This document shows positions 48,206 through 59,038 of a stretch of 64,000 bases of DNA, in pieces. The notes beneath the pieces were generated by a model. The model made no database searches. It worked only from the letters and a program-made list of their open reading frames with translations, and had not been told where the DNA came from. This DNA comes from Ceratodon purpureus (Eukaryota; Streptophyta; Bryopsida; Pseudoditrichales; Ditrichaceae): contig CM026431.1 of assembly GCA_014871385.1 (NCBI GenBank), positions 1,114,137 through 1,178,136 of the forward strand. Reading direction: 5' to 3'. The first letter of the stretch is position 1. Every line of letters starts with the position of its first letter. The translations under genes and the position numbers were made by a program.

Positions 48206-51190
48206 ATGGAAGGCGACTACCAAGGGTGGGACAAGGAAGAATTGGCTAGAAGACAGGCAGCAGAGAGGCTGGCCAGATACGAGCTCAGGGAGCAGCAGAG
48301 AGCAGCAGTTGAACCAGGCAGGGACATGGGGGGGCAGCCCAGTTCTGAGGAGAGCATTGCCAAAGGAAAGACCAGGGACCTGATTGACATGGACCTGGTG
48401 GGTGAAAATTCAAGCCAGGAGACACTGCTTGGAGTAAGCAGGAGGACCGGATCAGCTAAGGGCGAACCTGGTCCCCGTTTCATAAACTGGCAGGAGGATG
48501 AAGAGATGAGGAAGTATGATGGCACAATGCCATCACCAAGGACCAGCAGAAGGGAGTTTTCAAGACTAGGAGGTGGAGACGTCCATCACAGTTGGAATCC
48601 TCAACTGGAGACAGCAGTAGCATACGACCAGTTTCAAGAGGAGCAGAGGAGAAACACCAGCCGACCTAATACACCAAGACCAGGGATACAGACACCAGGA
48701 GACTTGGGGGAGACGCTGGAGACACTGAGGAAGAAACTGGACCAGGTCAGGAGTGAAGACAGGGCCTCAGGAGAGGCAGTACCCAATTCAGACCCGACCA
48801 GGACCAGCAGACAAGGACAACAGACCACCAGGAAGCAGACAGTCCAGTTTGTCCAGGACCAGTTCCAAGGACCAGAGCATGATGAAGAAGAGGAAGATAG
48901 AAGACAGCTAGAGCAGATTAAGGCCAGACAGCAGGCGAGGAGGCAGGCGGAGCAAGCCAGAAGGGACCGACAGACCATGGAAGAAGTGTACAGACATCAG
49001 ATGGAGGAGCTAGGACAAGCCACCAGGTTCAAGGAAACCATGCAGGCTTGGGAGCAGAAGAACAGGGAAGAAATTCAAATGAAGGAAGCCATGAGGTTAT
49101 GGCAGGAGACCAAGAGAATAGAGGAGCAGGACCAGGAGAGACAGAGGCAGGGAGCCCTTAGATCCTGGCAGGAGGCTCAAAGGAGGGAAGAAATCAAGCA
49201 GGGAGCAGAGAAGCAGGAAGCCATGCAGCAGGACCTGCTACGCTAGGAGGCCATGCGTCTATGGCAGGAGGCCCAGAGACTGGAGGTCCAGAAGAAAAAG
49301 GAGGAGGAGAGACAAGAAGCAACCCGCCAGTCTACCATGTACAGGTGGCAGGAAGTGTTGAGGGAGGAAAGTCAGAAATTACAGGCCCAGCAGAAGGACA
49401 TGTGACCAGGATATGAACAGTGTGAGGTACTAGGTGGAAGATCTGGTCCAGGAAAATTAGCAGAAGTGATGGGGGTACCAGTACCAGCAACTGCTATACC
49501 CCAGGGACCAGCAGAGAGCCATTTCCACCAGCAGACAAGACCAGCAGGTCCATCGGGAGGAGGAGGAGCATCAACAACCTATGTGGACCATCTGACTGGT
49601 GATCTATACCAACCAGAGGCACCCCAGTTAGAGTACTGGCCAGGTGGGGGAGCACAGGTGGGAGCAGGAGCCACCAATACAGGGACAGGATTCCGAAGAC
49701 CAGCAGAAGCAGTTGGAGGAACAACATATGGGACCAGACCACCAGTGGGGGGTGGAGTACCAGTGGCAACAGCAGCCAGCAGTTATCCAGACCAACTGGT
49801 ACCACCAGTTTACCTACCAGTTGGAAGGCGAGGTATACCACCTGTATACCCACCAGATGGAAGACCAGGTGTAGGACCAATCTACCAACCAGTCGGAGGA
49901 CCAGTGTACCCACCAGTTGGAGGACTTGTCTACCCACCAGTTGGAGGACCAGGCTACCCACCAGCTAGAGGACCAGTATACCCACCAGTTGGAGGACCAG
50001 TCGGACTACCAGCATCAGGACCAGTAAGTATGGCACATAGGAAGCCACTGCCATACTCCAAGTACAAGGAAGGTACAAATCCTGATGCTCATATTCGTCA
50101 GTTTGAGCGCACTTTGTGGCACAATGGGGAAACTGATGAACAGGTTATCATTAACCTGATGGGTACCACCTTACTGGATAAGGTCGGGGCCTGGTATGAG
50201 AATTTTCTGGAGAGTCACCTTTACTGCTCATGGGAAGAAGTCAAGGCAGCCTTCAGGAGAAGGTACAGGGACCAGACAACGGATGAAGCAATTTAGAGGG
50301 AGTTGAAGTCCTTCAAGCAGGCAGATAGGGAGAAGGTGCAGGATTACTATGACAGGTTTATGACCCTGATCAAGTGTCTGCAGTCAGACCCTGGAGAAGG
50401 ATTTCGAATTACAAATTTCAGGGCATGTTTACTGGAGTACATCAAGATTACGACCAGTATTGCACCAGTCAAGATCCTGACAGAGCTGGTGGATGCTGCT
50501 CTGAGGTGTGAAGAAAACTGCACCAAGTCAAGTGGCAAGCCAACCAAGATTGAAGTCAAGAAAGTGGAGACCACCAGCAAGCCAGCAACTGTGACCAGGA
50601 AGGAACCAGGCTAGGATGCTCCTAGGCGAATCTGTGGCACATGCAAGAAACTGGGCCATGAAGATCGTGGCTGCTGGTACAACCCAGCAAATCAGGAGGG
50701 TCCAGGTATGAAGAAAGAAGGAGAGGAACCAGTAGGGGTGAATGAAGTGTCTGCCCCAAAGCCAACAGCCACCTACAACAGTAACTACAACCAGGGGTAC
50801 AAGCGATCATCTAACACCAGGGCAGGTAATAGCCTGCAAGGTGGTTTTGGAGACAAGCCTGAATGTTGTTATTTGTGTGGTGGAACAGGGCATAGGAGCT
50901 GGAACTGCCCTCTGAAGGCCCAGTGGGACCAGTTCCGGACACAAAAGGACGAGGGAACCAAGAAACCAGACCACCAGGTAAACAACGTAGAGATTGAATG
51001 GCTAGATGAGCCACAGGACCCAGTAGACGTGGCCAGTATGACCAGGGCCCAAAGGAAGAAGGCAGGATTACCTCCTATTGAAGACCAGTCCAAGGAACCT
51101 GAACCAAGGAAGGTCCAGACCAAGGAAGATGAACGGCTCAGGGATACTATGCTTGAAGCTTTGAAAGAGATTCAGCTCAAGGAGGAGTAG
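48206..51190 (+). pseudogene. LTR retrotransposon gag, one frame broken by five stops
   Basis: A single reading frame runs from ATG 48206, interrupted by TAG 49244, TGA 49403, TAG 50294, TAG 50612 and TAG 51188, without frameshift. The N-terminal part is highly charged and coiled-coil-like (48900-49390). A middle part has YPPVGGP repeats (49830-50020). Then comes a retrotransposon capsid-like domain (PDAHIRQFERTLW, AWYENFLE, RRRYRDQTTDEAI). Two zinc knuckles, both CX2CX4HX4C, sit at 50633-50674 and 50867-50908. Capsid plus knuckles is the gag order of plant LTR retrotransposons; the capsid type suggests Ty3/gypsy. All but one of the stops are TAG, most plausibly from CAG. Confidence 0.82.
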
Positions 51191-51244
51191 GAGGCCAGAA
51201 CAGCAGAGCAGACCAAGACTGTTCACTCACTTGAAGCTCAGGAG

Positions 51245-52534
51245 ATGGCTGAAGTAGAGATACAAGACAGTGAGTGGGCAGGATTTCCAGATTCTGACGT
51301 CTTCAATTACAGCTTAAAGACTGCTCAACAGGGACCAGGAGTACCTGCAGGGACCAGTATAAGGGAGGACCAGGAGCAGTTTTATGCAAACCTGGTGGGC
51401 AGGAGGATATTGGCCAGTCCAGTCACTGTGCCTTTGGGTCAGCTACTACAGCTGGCTCCAAACATGATTGAGATTGTCAAGGCTCATGTGTTTCCAGAGT
51501 TAAGGGCCAGTAAAGATTCTGGTCAAGGAGAAACGGCTGGGGTGGAGCAGATGACTAGAAAAGGAGGTCAACCAGGTCTGATACCCAGCTTGGCAGTAGA
51601 TATTGACACAGAATTGCCTATGTTAACTGTGCAGATTGGCAACGGGACCCTGGACAAGGTATTGCTGGACGGTGGATCTGGTGTCAATCTCATTACTGAA
51701 GAGGAGCAGAAGCGTTTAGGACTGAAGGACCCACAACCTGCTCCCTACAGATTGAGGATGGCAGACCAGACAGTGGTGGAACCGGTAGGGATAATCAGAA
51801 ATATTAAGGTACACATCCATAGCATTCCTTTTCTGATTACACTCACCGTCATCAAGAATAAGGAAGTGAATGAGGAGTATAGCATGCTGTTAGGTTGTCC
51901 TTGGTTAATCGATGCAAAAGTCAATCATGACTGGGGTAGAAATCTGGTCACAATTCGAGGCAACGGGACAGTCAAGACAGTTTCAGTGAGCCAGAAGAAG
52001 GGGTCTGGACCAGATTTACCTGAGGTACTGGTCTGCTACAACCTTACTGAAGGACTCATATGTGAAGAGGAGGAACGTTGGCTGGCCACTAAGCAGGATG
52101 TACTGGTTGTTGAGACAGTTGCACTGCTCCAAAAATATGGAGACCAGGAGCCGGTGGCAGGAGCAGAAAGGGCCTATCTGGACCAGTTTCTGACAACCAT
52201 ACCAGAGTACTCGACCAAGGGACTGGTCGAACAGCAAAAGGGGGATAGTGGGCAAGTAGGCCAGGAAGGGACCAGTTTGGGTGACCAAGCAGGCCAGGAA
52301 GGGACCAGTTCGGGTGACCAAGACAGCACCAGCACCAGACAGCGACATACACTAGGAAAAGAGGACCAGGACGGCAGACGCACTAAGGACCAGGGAGAAG
52401 ACAAAGACCAGCAGAGCAAAAGAAGAGAGGACGAGGGAGAAGACCAAGACCAGCAGAACAAGAGAAGAGAGGACCAGGGAGAAGACCAAGACCAGCAGAA
52501 CAAGACAAGAGGGGACCAGGGAGAAGACCAAGAC
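51245..52534 (+). pseudogene. Retropepsin-like protease region of the same element
   Basis: Continues gag's frame after the TAG at 51188. LPMLTVQIGNGTLDKVLLDGGSGVN is followed by LGLKD..., RMADQTVVEPVG and MLLGCPWLIDAKVNHDW. This is the plant retropepsin pattern, with DGGSG in place of the more usual D[ST]G. A repetitive Gln/Asp/Lys tail (REDQGEDQDQQNK units, 52380-52530) follows. No reverse transcriptase, RNase H or integrase motif is seen before the frame is cut by another element near 52535. Confidence 0.78.
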
Positions 52535-52867
52535 CATGGTTGTCATAATAGACCGACCGTCCGTTAGTCCGTTAGTCCGTCATGGTGACAAGACACACCC
52601 CCGTGTCCGTCACATAAGGGAATTTACCGGTTGACTCACGGTAAGGTTAAAATGAATTTACCTAGCGCTGACTTTTGCGCGCGATCGCGCTCGCGCACGT
52701 CCATTCACGCGCGCGCATACAGGCAGGTGCGAAAAAAAAAAAAAAATTTTTTTTTTTTTTTTTTTTTTTCGCACTCGCCCGTATGTTCGCGCCCGTCCGC
52801 ACTCGGGCGCGCGCAGACGGGCGCGAACGTATCAGCGACCGCGCACACAAAAACCAGCCAAATTCTG

Positions 52868-52912
<45 letters not shown>

Positions 52913-54468
52913 CCGCACACGCTCGTATGTTCGCGCCCGTCCGCACTCGCGCGCGCACAGACGGGCGCGAACGTATCAGCGACCGCGCACTCAGAAACCA
53001 GCCAAAGTTCTGAAAATTTATTTATTTATTTATTTATTTTTTCGCACTCGCCCGTATGCTCGCGCCCGTATGCTCGCGCCCGTATGCTCGCGCCCGTCCG
53101 CACTCGCCCGATGGCGTGCGCCGGACTTCCACCAACTTGTTGTTCATTTCATTTTGGTGCTACTCCCACCATTGAGTGCGAGCATTCGGGCGCGCGCACA
53201 CGGGCGCGAGCAATCGCGCTCGCACCGACGGGCGCGAGCGTATCAGCGAACGCGCACACAGAAACCAGCCAAAGTCCTGAAAAAAAAAAAAAAATTTTTT
53301 TTTTTTTTTTTTTTTTTTCGCACTCGCCCGTCCGCACTCGCGCGCGCGCAGACGGGCGCGAGCGTATCAGCGAACGCGCACACAGAAACCAGCTTAAGTT
53401 CTGAATTTTTTTTTTTTTTTTTCGCACTCGCCCGTATGCTCGCGCCTGTCCGCACTCGCCCGTCCGCATTTGCCCGTCTGCACTCGCCCGATGGCGTGCG
53501 CCGGACTTCCACCAAGTTCTTCATCATTTCATTTTGGTGCTACTTCCTCCTTTACACTCGCCGGTATGCTCGCGCCCGAGTATTGGCGCCCGTCTGCACT
53601 CGCCTGATAGCTTGCATCGGACTTCCAGCAAGAAGGTGTTCATTGCAATTTTATGCACAAATAATTGTTGCTAGACCAAGGAGCTCAATTGCTCAATACG
53701 CGATGTGATGGAGATCGATGAGTGATGAGAATATTTTTGTAATATGATATTTGAATTAAAGTAGTAGCAAAAGGCATAGATAATTAGATTAGTAGAAGAT
53801 TTTGGAGTTAGTTTAATTTTGTTTAAACTAGAACATTTTGTGTACATTTCCACTATCTTCGCGTTGATTAAATCATAATCTATTGAAACGTCAATTCATT
53901 GTTGACTATGTCGTTCATCACACTTGATGGCTTTTTATCCATGACTTTTTTTTATATTTCTCCCATTCTATCCCTTTATTTGTTGATTTTTCTATTCTTC
54001 TTCCATTCTATCTTCTCGTTTTCCTTTTCTTCTATATCCAGTGGATGATGTATTTATTTATTTTATTAGCCTTCCATTGGTCTTACATTCTATCTTTTAT
54101 TTTTATATATTAAAATTTCCAATTGTCTTCCATTCTATCATCTCATTCCTTTAACTTCATTATAATTCCATTCTATCTTCTTCTTTTCCTTTTCTTCCAT
54201 TCTTAGCCTATCATGTATTTATTTATTTATTTATTCTTCCATTGGTTTCACATTCTATCTTTTATTTTTATGTATTAAAATTTCCAATTGTCTTCCATTC
54301 TATCATCTCGTCCCTTTTAACTTCATTATAATTCCATTCTATCTTCTTGTTTTCCTTTTCTTCCATTTCTAGTGGATGATGTATTTATTTATTTATTTAT
54401 TCTTCGATTAGTCGCCCATGCCATCTTTTATTTTTATTTATTTTTCCAATTGTCTTCTATTCGGGAAA
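52535..54468. mobile_element. Second foldback-like element (left part), hAT-like end
   Basis: Begins CATGGTTGTCATAATAGACC, close to the inverted right end of the 41466-46158 element (CAGGGTTGTCACGGACG), and interrupts the retrotransposon tail. As in that element, GC-rich repeats follow (52670-53640), then AT-rich DNA with repeated TTCCATTCTATC words (53930-54450). I did not find the matching right end or an 8-bp duplication, so the extent is open. Confidence 0.5.
52670..53640. repeat. GC-rich minisatellite with A/T homopolymer spacers
   Basis: About five units of roughly 120-270 bp. Each has a T-run (often A-run then T-run), CGCACTCGCCCGTATG, CGCGCCCGTCCGCACTCG, GACGGGCGCGA, then CGTATCAGCGA and ACAGAAACCAGC. 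The GC part is self-complementary. Frames through it (Phe/Lys runs) are artefacts. Confidence 0.88.
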
Positions 54469-55111
54469 TGCTATTCTGCGAGCCTTGAGCGGTGAGCGGA
54501 GAGCGGTGAGCGGTAAGTTTGCGGATATTTTGATGTTTTTGGTGAAGTTTCTCACACTCTATAAGTGCAGCATGTTGGTTTTATTTTTATTTTTATTTTC
54601 AAAAAGCATGACCTTAAAAACACCTATCACCGTGCGTGCCTATTCCCGTGCATGCATGGATACAGATTTAGGTAATGAAGACTATCAGATTATTCAGGAA
54701 TTTTTTATGAATACAGTCTTATCCTTTGCTTAGTATCTAAGTCTATTATCAATATAAAGTAAGTCTAATATCAATATAAAGTATAGCCATGTAAGAGAGA
54801 CAAAGGATAAATTCTTGACCACTATTAGACTACTTGGAATTGTCTCCATTAATAGAATGGATTTCAATTTAGTCGTTGAGTCTATTATAATTATAAGGTC
54901 TAGGTGGAAAGAGAGATAAAAAGACTGCTCAGCAACTGCAGATTTTCTTTTTTCAGATTTTTTGTTTTATCCGATTTGAATTTGTTTATGTCAGTTTGGG
55001 AATGGCCCCGGCGATTACCCTTTGCGAGGTACGACGTCCATTGTTTTCTCTCGGGAAGTATAACACACCGAAGCCACTGCCCAAGTGACGAAATTATAAT
55101 GTTGCAGGTTC
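54469..55111. other. Spacer, possible element edge at its start
   Basis: AATGCTATTCTGCGAGCCTTGAGCGG near 54467 resembles 33183-33210, and in both places follows pyrimidine-rich CATTCTATC-like DNA; it may mark an element end. GCGGTGAGCGGAGAGCGG also echoes the inner TIR flank at 34270-34310. Confidence 0.35.
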
Positions 55112-55784
55112 GGTTATATCGAAGTGAAATCCAGGGTTTACAATGCTTATGGGATAATGTGCTTTGCTTTGCGAGTTAATAATGTGGTTTGGGAGTTAAT
55201 AATGTGGTTAATAATTTCGTCAAAACAGTTTGAAGTGCTGCGGTCTCGACAGCCGGACAAGTGCTGCGTACTTGAAGCAGAAATTACTGTGATTGCATTA
55301 AATAGTGTGACTGCATGGGTTAAAAATATAAATAATTACTCTGACTGCATTAGTTAGTGTGACTGCATGGGTTAAAAATATAAAAAATTACTGTGCTTGC
55401 AAATAACATTACTTGATGTCAAGACTGCTTGGATATAATTGACCAACTTCATCTTAGAGAACGAACTTGAATTAAAGGGCAGGCCTGTGAGAATGGACAT
55501 TTTGTGATTCGAACTTAGGATATGGCTTAGTGGGTTTCGTCTCCCAAAAAAAAAACAACAAATAAGTCGTATACCATTCAAAAAAAAAAGAAAGGGAATT
55601 AAAATAAAAATCAAGTTATAGACCATGAAGGGAAAAACAATTTCAGAAAGAAATGGAATAAGTTTAATAACATGTACGAAGAAGGGGAAAGAGAATAAGC
55701 ATGAAAGAAAGAAAAGAATGTAATAAATTAAATGATTATGTGACTTCAGTTAAAATGTAACATAGCACAAGATGCGTAATACGG
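55112..55784 (+). repeat. Direct repeat copy 1
   Basis: Near identical to 56775-57448. It begins GGTTATATCGAAGTGAAATCC and ends GATGCGTAATACGG. The same 77-codon frame occurs in both copies, but nothing suggests it is translated. Confidence 0.9.
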
Positions 55785-56037
55785 TTTAGGGTACTCTTAA
55801 TATAATAATCGAAGTGATTATGTACCTTAAGTTAGAATGTAACATAGAAGAAAATAGGTAATATCTTGCAGTCGATACATAGATTTAGGAAGTAAAACAA
55901 CATTCTTAGAGTCTACGCGAAAAGAGAGAGAAAAAGACTGCGAAGCAACTGCAGGTTTTTTTGGTAGGGACCCCTGGTGGGGGATATGAAACTGCTTAGT
56001 GTGTGTTGTTAGTGGGATTCGAACCAGAGCCCTTTGA

Positions 56038-56120
56038 AGCAACCTCGCTGCCCTTCAAATAATGCCTCGGTGCCAAGGACCAATGCTGGGGGGCTCCAAC
56101 TCTGGTCAGTGCATGACGTT
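56038..56120 (+). repeat. tRNA-like SINE-type repeat
   Basis: GAAGCAACCTCGCTGCCC ... ATGCCTCGGTGCCAAGGACC ... GGGGGGCTCCAACTCTGGTCAGTGCATG: same family as the tandem array at 60.8-62.7 kb. Confidence 0.6.
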
Positions 56121-56574
56121 GTTCTTCTCAGTTCAAGAGGAACACAGAATAGTTTAGATTTTAATTAGTTACTTCTTACATTTACGAATTGATAACTGAT
56201 AAGTCTCTACAAAGCGGCTTCTGTAATTTACGAATTGATAAGTGTTAAGTCTCTAGAAAGGGGCTCCTATAAGAACCACAGTCTCTATGAACAATCTCGC
56301 TCTAATCTTCCATTTGAGCAACAAAATGGTTGCTTAAAGGTATTCTTAATATAATAAAGTAAATCAGTAGGTGACTTGAGTTAAAACATAACATAGTAGA
56401 AAATAGGTAATGTGGACCACTGGATACATAGATTCAGGAGGTAAAACAACATTTCTAGGGTCTAGGCGAAAAGAGAGAGAAAAAGACTGCGAAGCAACTG
56501 CAGATTTTTTTGTAATTAATGGGATTCGAACCCAGAGCCCTTTCAGGCATACTCGCTGCATTGATTTGTAAGTT

Positions 56575-56760
56575 GCATTGTGTGCCCCTCTAGCAAGCCT
56601 CGCAGCCCTTGGCATCATGCCTCGGTGCCGAGGACTCCCACTAGGGGCTCGAACTCTGGTCTTTTTATGTTGATTTGTAAGCAACCTCGCAGCCCTTGGC
56701 ATAAGGCCCCGGTCCGAGGACTCCCGCTGGGGGCTCGAACTCTGGTCCTTTTACATTGAG
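56575..56760 (+). repeat. Two adjacent tRNA-like SINE-type repeats
   Basis: Two copies of CTCGCAGCCCTTGGCAT...CCGAGGACTCCC...GGGGGCTCGAACTCTGGTC. TGGCATNATGC fits a pol III A box loosely and GGCTCGAACTC fits a B box, spaced as in a tRNA. Confidence 0.6.
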
Positions 56761-56774
56761 TTTTACGTGGCATT

Positions 56775-57448
56775 GGTTATATCGAAGTGAAATCCAGGGT
56801 TTACAATGCTTATGGGATAATGTGCTTTGCCTTGCGAGTTAATAATGTGGTTTGGGAGTTAATAATGTGGTTAATAATTTCGTCAAAACAGTTTGAAGTG
56901 CTGCGGTCTCGACAGCCGGACAAGTGCTGCGTTCTTGAAGCAGAAATTACTGTGATTGCATTAAATAGTGTGACTGCATGGGTTAAAAATATAAATAATT
57001 ACTCTGACTGCATTAGTTAGTGTGACTGCATGGGTTAAAAATATAAAAAATTACTGTGCTTGCAAATAACATTACTTGATGTCAAGACTGCTTGGATATA
57101 ATTGACCAACTTCATCTTAGAGAACGAACTTGAATTAAAGGGCAGGCCTGTGAAAATGGACATTTCGTGATTCGAACTTAGGATATGGCTTAGTGGGTTT
57201 CGTCTCCCAAAAAAAAAACGACAAATAAGTCGTATACCATTAAAAAAAAAAAAAAAAGGGAATTAAAATAAAAATCAAGTTATAGACCATGAAGGGAAAA
57301 ACAATTTCAGAAAGAAATGGAATAAGTTTAATAACATGTACGAAGAAGGGGAAAAAGAATAAGCATGAAAGAAAGAAAAGAATGTAATAAATGAAATGAT
57401 TATGTGACTTCAGTTAAAATGTAACATACCACAAGATGCGTAATACGG
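56775..57448 (+). repeat. Direct repeat copy 2
   Basis: Duplicate of 55112-55784 with a few substitutions and a longer A-run. Confidence 0.9.
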
Positions 57449-57840
57449 TGTCAAGACTGCTTGGATATAATTGACCAACTTCATCTTAGAGAACGAACTT
57501 AAATTAAAGGGCAGGCCTGTGAGAATGGACATTCGGTGATTCGAACTTAGGATATGGCTTAGTGGGTTTCGTCTCCCAAAATATAAACAACAAATAAGTC
57601 GTATACCATTTAAAATAAAAAAGAAAGCTAATTAAAATACAAATCAAGTAAGCATGACGAGAAAACAATTCCAGAAAGAAATGGAATATGTTTAATAACA
57701 TTTACGAAGAAGGGGAAAACCAATAAGCGTGAAAGAAAGAAAAGAATATAAGAAATTAAATGATTATGTGGCTTCAGTTAAAATGTAACATAGCAGAAGA
57801 TGCGTAATACGGTTTAGGGTACTCTTAATATAATAATCGA
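57449..57840 (+). repeat. Direct repeat copy 3, 5'-truncated
   Basis: Matches 55417-55812 (from TGTCAAGACTGCTTGG to TAATATAATAATCGA) with more divergence. Joined head-to-tail to copy 2. Confidence 0.85.
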
Positions 57841-58384
57841 GTTAATCAAATGTATTCATGATTTTCTAAGTCTCTGTGAATTCCATTTTTTTAATGTTAA
57901 CGAATCAGCGTAGACTGTGCTATTTGAGCTCATACGTCTTTCATTAACTATTCGCTTACAATCTTAACCATACATGGGCAAAATCAAAACAAAGATAATT
58001 CCGGGCTTGCCCCTGTCAAAGGCCATCTGAACTGTACTGTTTCGTGCTGGAGTATCAAGAACTGACATTTTCGTGTGAAACTTAAATCTGCCGTGCTGGC
58101 GCCGGCTCCATATCATGTGTATCGAATAATGCACCGGACCACCCACAATCTGCCCGCCGGAGACTAGACTTGGAGGCTGTGTATCATAATGTATGAGGAA
58201 TTACAGTCAGAAACCTGGATAGAGAAACGTGAATATCAAGGAAATGCCGGCGACGCCGAGGCGTCACGTTGACGGCAGAGTGCTTTATATATCAGGTGCG
58301 AGAAGAACATGCTTGACTCAAAAGACCTGAATGCTCATTTCATTCTAAGGCGGATAGTATATCATCATTTTCTGCCTCCTAACT
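57841..58384 (+). promoter_or_regulatory. Promoter and leader of the 58.4-kb gene
   Basis: A TATA box (TTTATATATC) lies at 58284-58293, about 95 bp upstream of the ATG at 58385, with a GC-richer stretch before it. Normal spacing for a short 5' leader. Nothing else is seen in the stretch. Confidence 0.55.
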
Positions 58385-59038
58385 ATGTCTCCTCTCATGT
58401 TTAGCCTCCACTCTGGAACACAGTTCTTGCTCAACCTTGGGACCATGCTTGAACCGCAGGTTGGAGATATAGTTATACGTAGAAGGCGGGCGGATTCCAA
58501 CATCCGGTACTATCCATACAAGTCTCCGGAACAGTGGTACCAGTATCATAAGACATGGCTGCTGAAGATCTTCCCGTCGTCAGTTCATTCTGCTTTAGAT
58601 AGTGATAAAAGTAGTAATCTCCCTCCGAACATGAAATGCATGATGCTTATGGTTTGGGAGTACGGGCTTGGATTCAAGGAGGCGATGACAGGAGGAATAC
58701 TTATTCCGGAGGCAGAAGACCCCGGAGCGGCGCAAGTGCTCGGTTTAGGACGCGGAGGAACCGTCCCTGACCAGAATACTATTGTCCTGGCATTTACGCA
58801 GCCGAGTATGCCTCATGGTCCAACATTTTTGCGTGCAGATTTCTGGAAAGAAAAGTACCTCCACGATGACTACGCAAACCTTATGGTTTTCTCAGTCGTA
58901 GACTCCCTCATTGGACCTAGCAACATGAGTAGAACAGTGACGAATTGGAGCAGAGCGGGTCTGTCTTGGGTATCCACTAACTCAATCACAGGGGCTTTAT
59001 CGCAATACTCAGGGTTGACCCTCGTAAATCTAGGCTAG
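58385..59038 (+). CDS. Intact single-exon orphan protein (217 aa)
   Basis: Uninterrupted ATG-to-TAG frame of 217 codons with an appropriately placed TATA box upstream and AATAAA at 59150-59155 downstream. I do not recognise the family. Visible features are QVGDIVIRRRR near the start, YYPYKSPEQWYQYHKTW (aromatic-rich), a Gly-rich LGLGRGGTVPDQN, and a Ser/Thr-rich C-terminus. There is no strong signal peptide or transmembrane helix. It lacks introns and sits among repeats, so it could be a retrogene, a horizontally acquired gene or a rapidly evolving orphan. Balanced base composition, unlike its AT-rich surroundings, argues that it is real. Confidence 0.7.
   Translation: MSPLMFSLHSGTQFLLNLGTMLEPQVGDIVIRRRRADSNIRYYPYKSPEQWYQYHKTWLLKIFPSSVHSALDSDKSSNLPPNMKCMMLMVWEYGLGFKEAMTGGILIPEAEDPGAAQVLGLGRGGTVPDQNTIVLAFTQPSMPHGPTFLRADFWKEKYLHDDYANLMVFSVVDSLIGPSNMSRTVTNWSRAGLSWVSTNSITGALSQYSGLTLVNLG

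Larger units (their letters stand above)
55785..56774. other. Spacer with SINE-like pieces
   Basis: Holds several segments with tRNA-like boxes, including GGGATTCGAACC near 56012 and 56519, and GGGGCTCGAACTCTGGTC near 56645 and 56731. Two related ~90-bp blocks (55860-55960 and 56400-56500) share TACATAGATT and AAAGAGAGAGAAAAAGACTGCGAAGC. Confidence 0.55.

Noticed and set aside
52631..53708. Frames with long Phe or Lys runs
   Set aside because: Produced by A/T homopolymers in the minisatellite.
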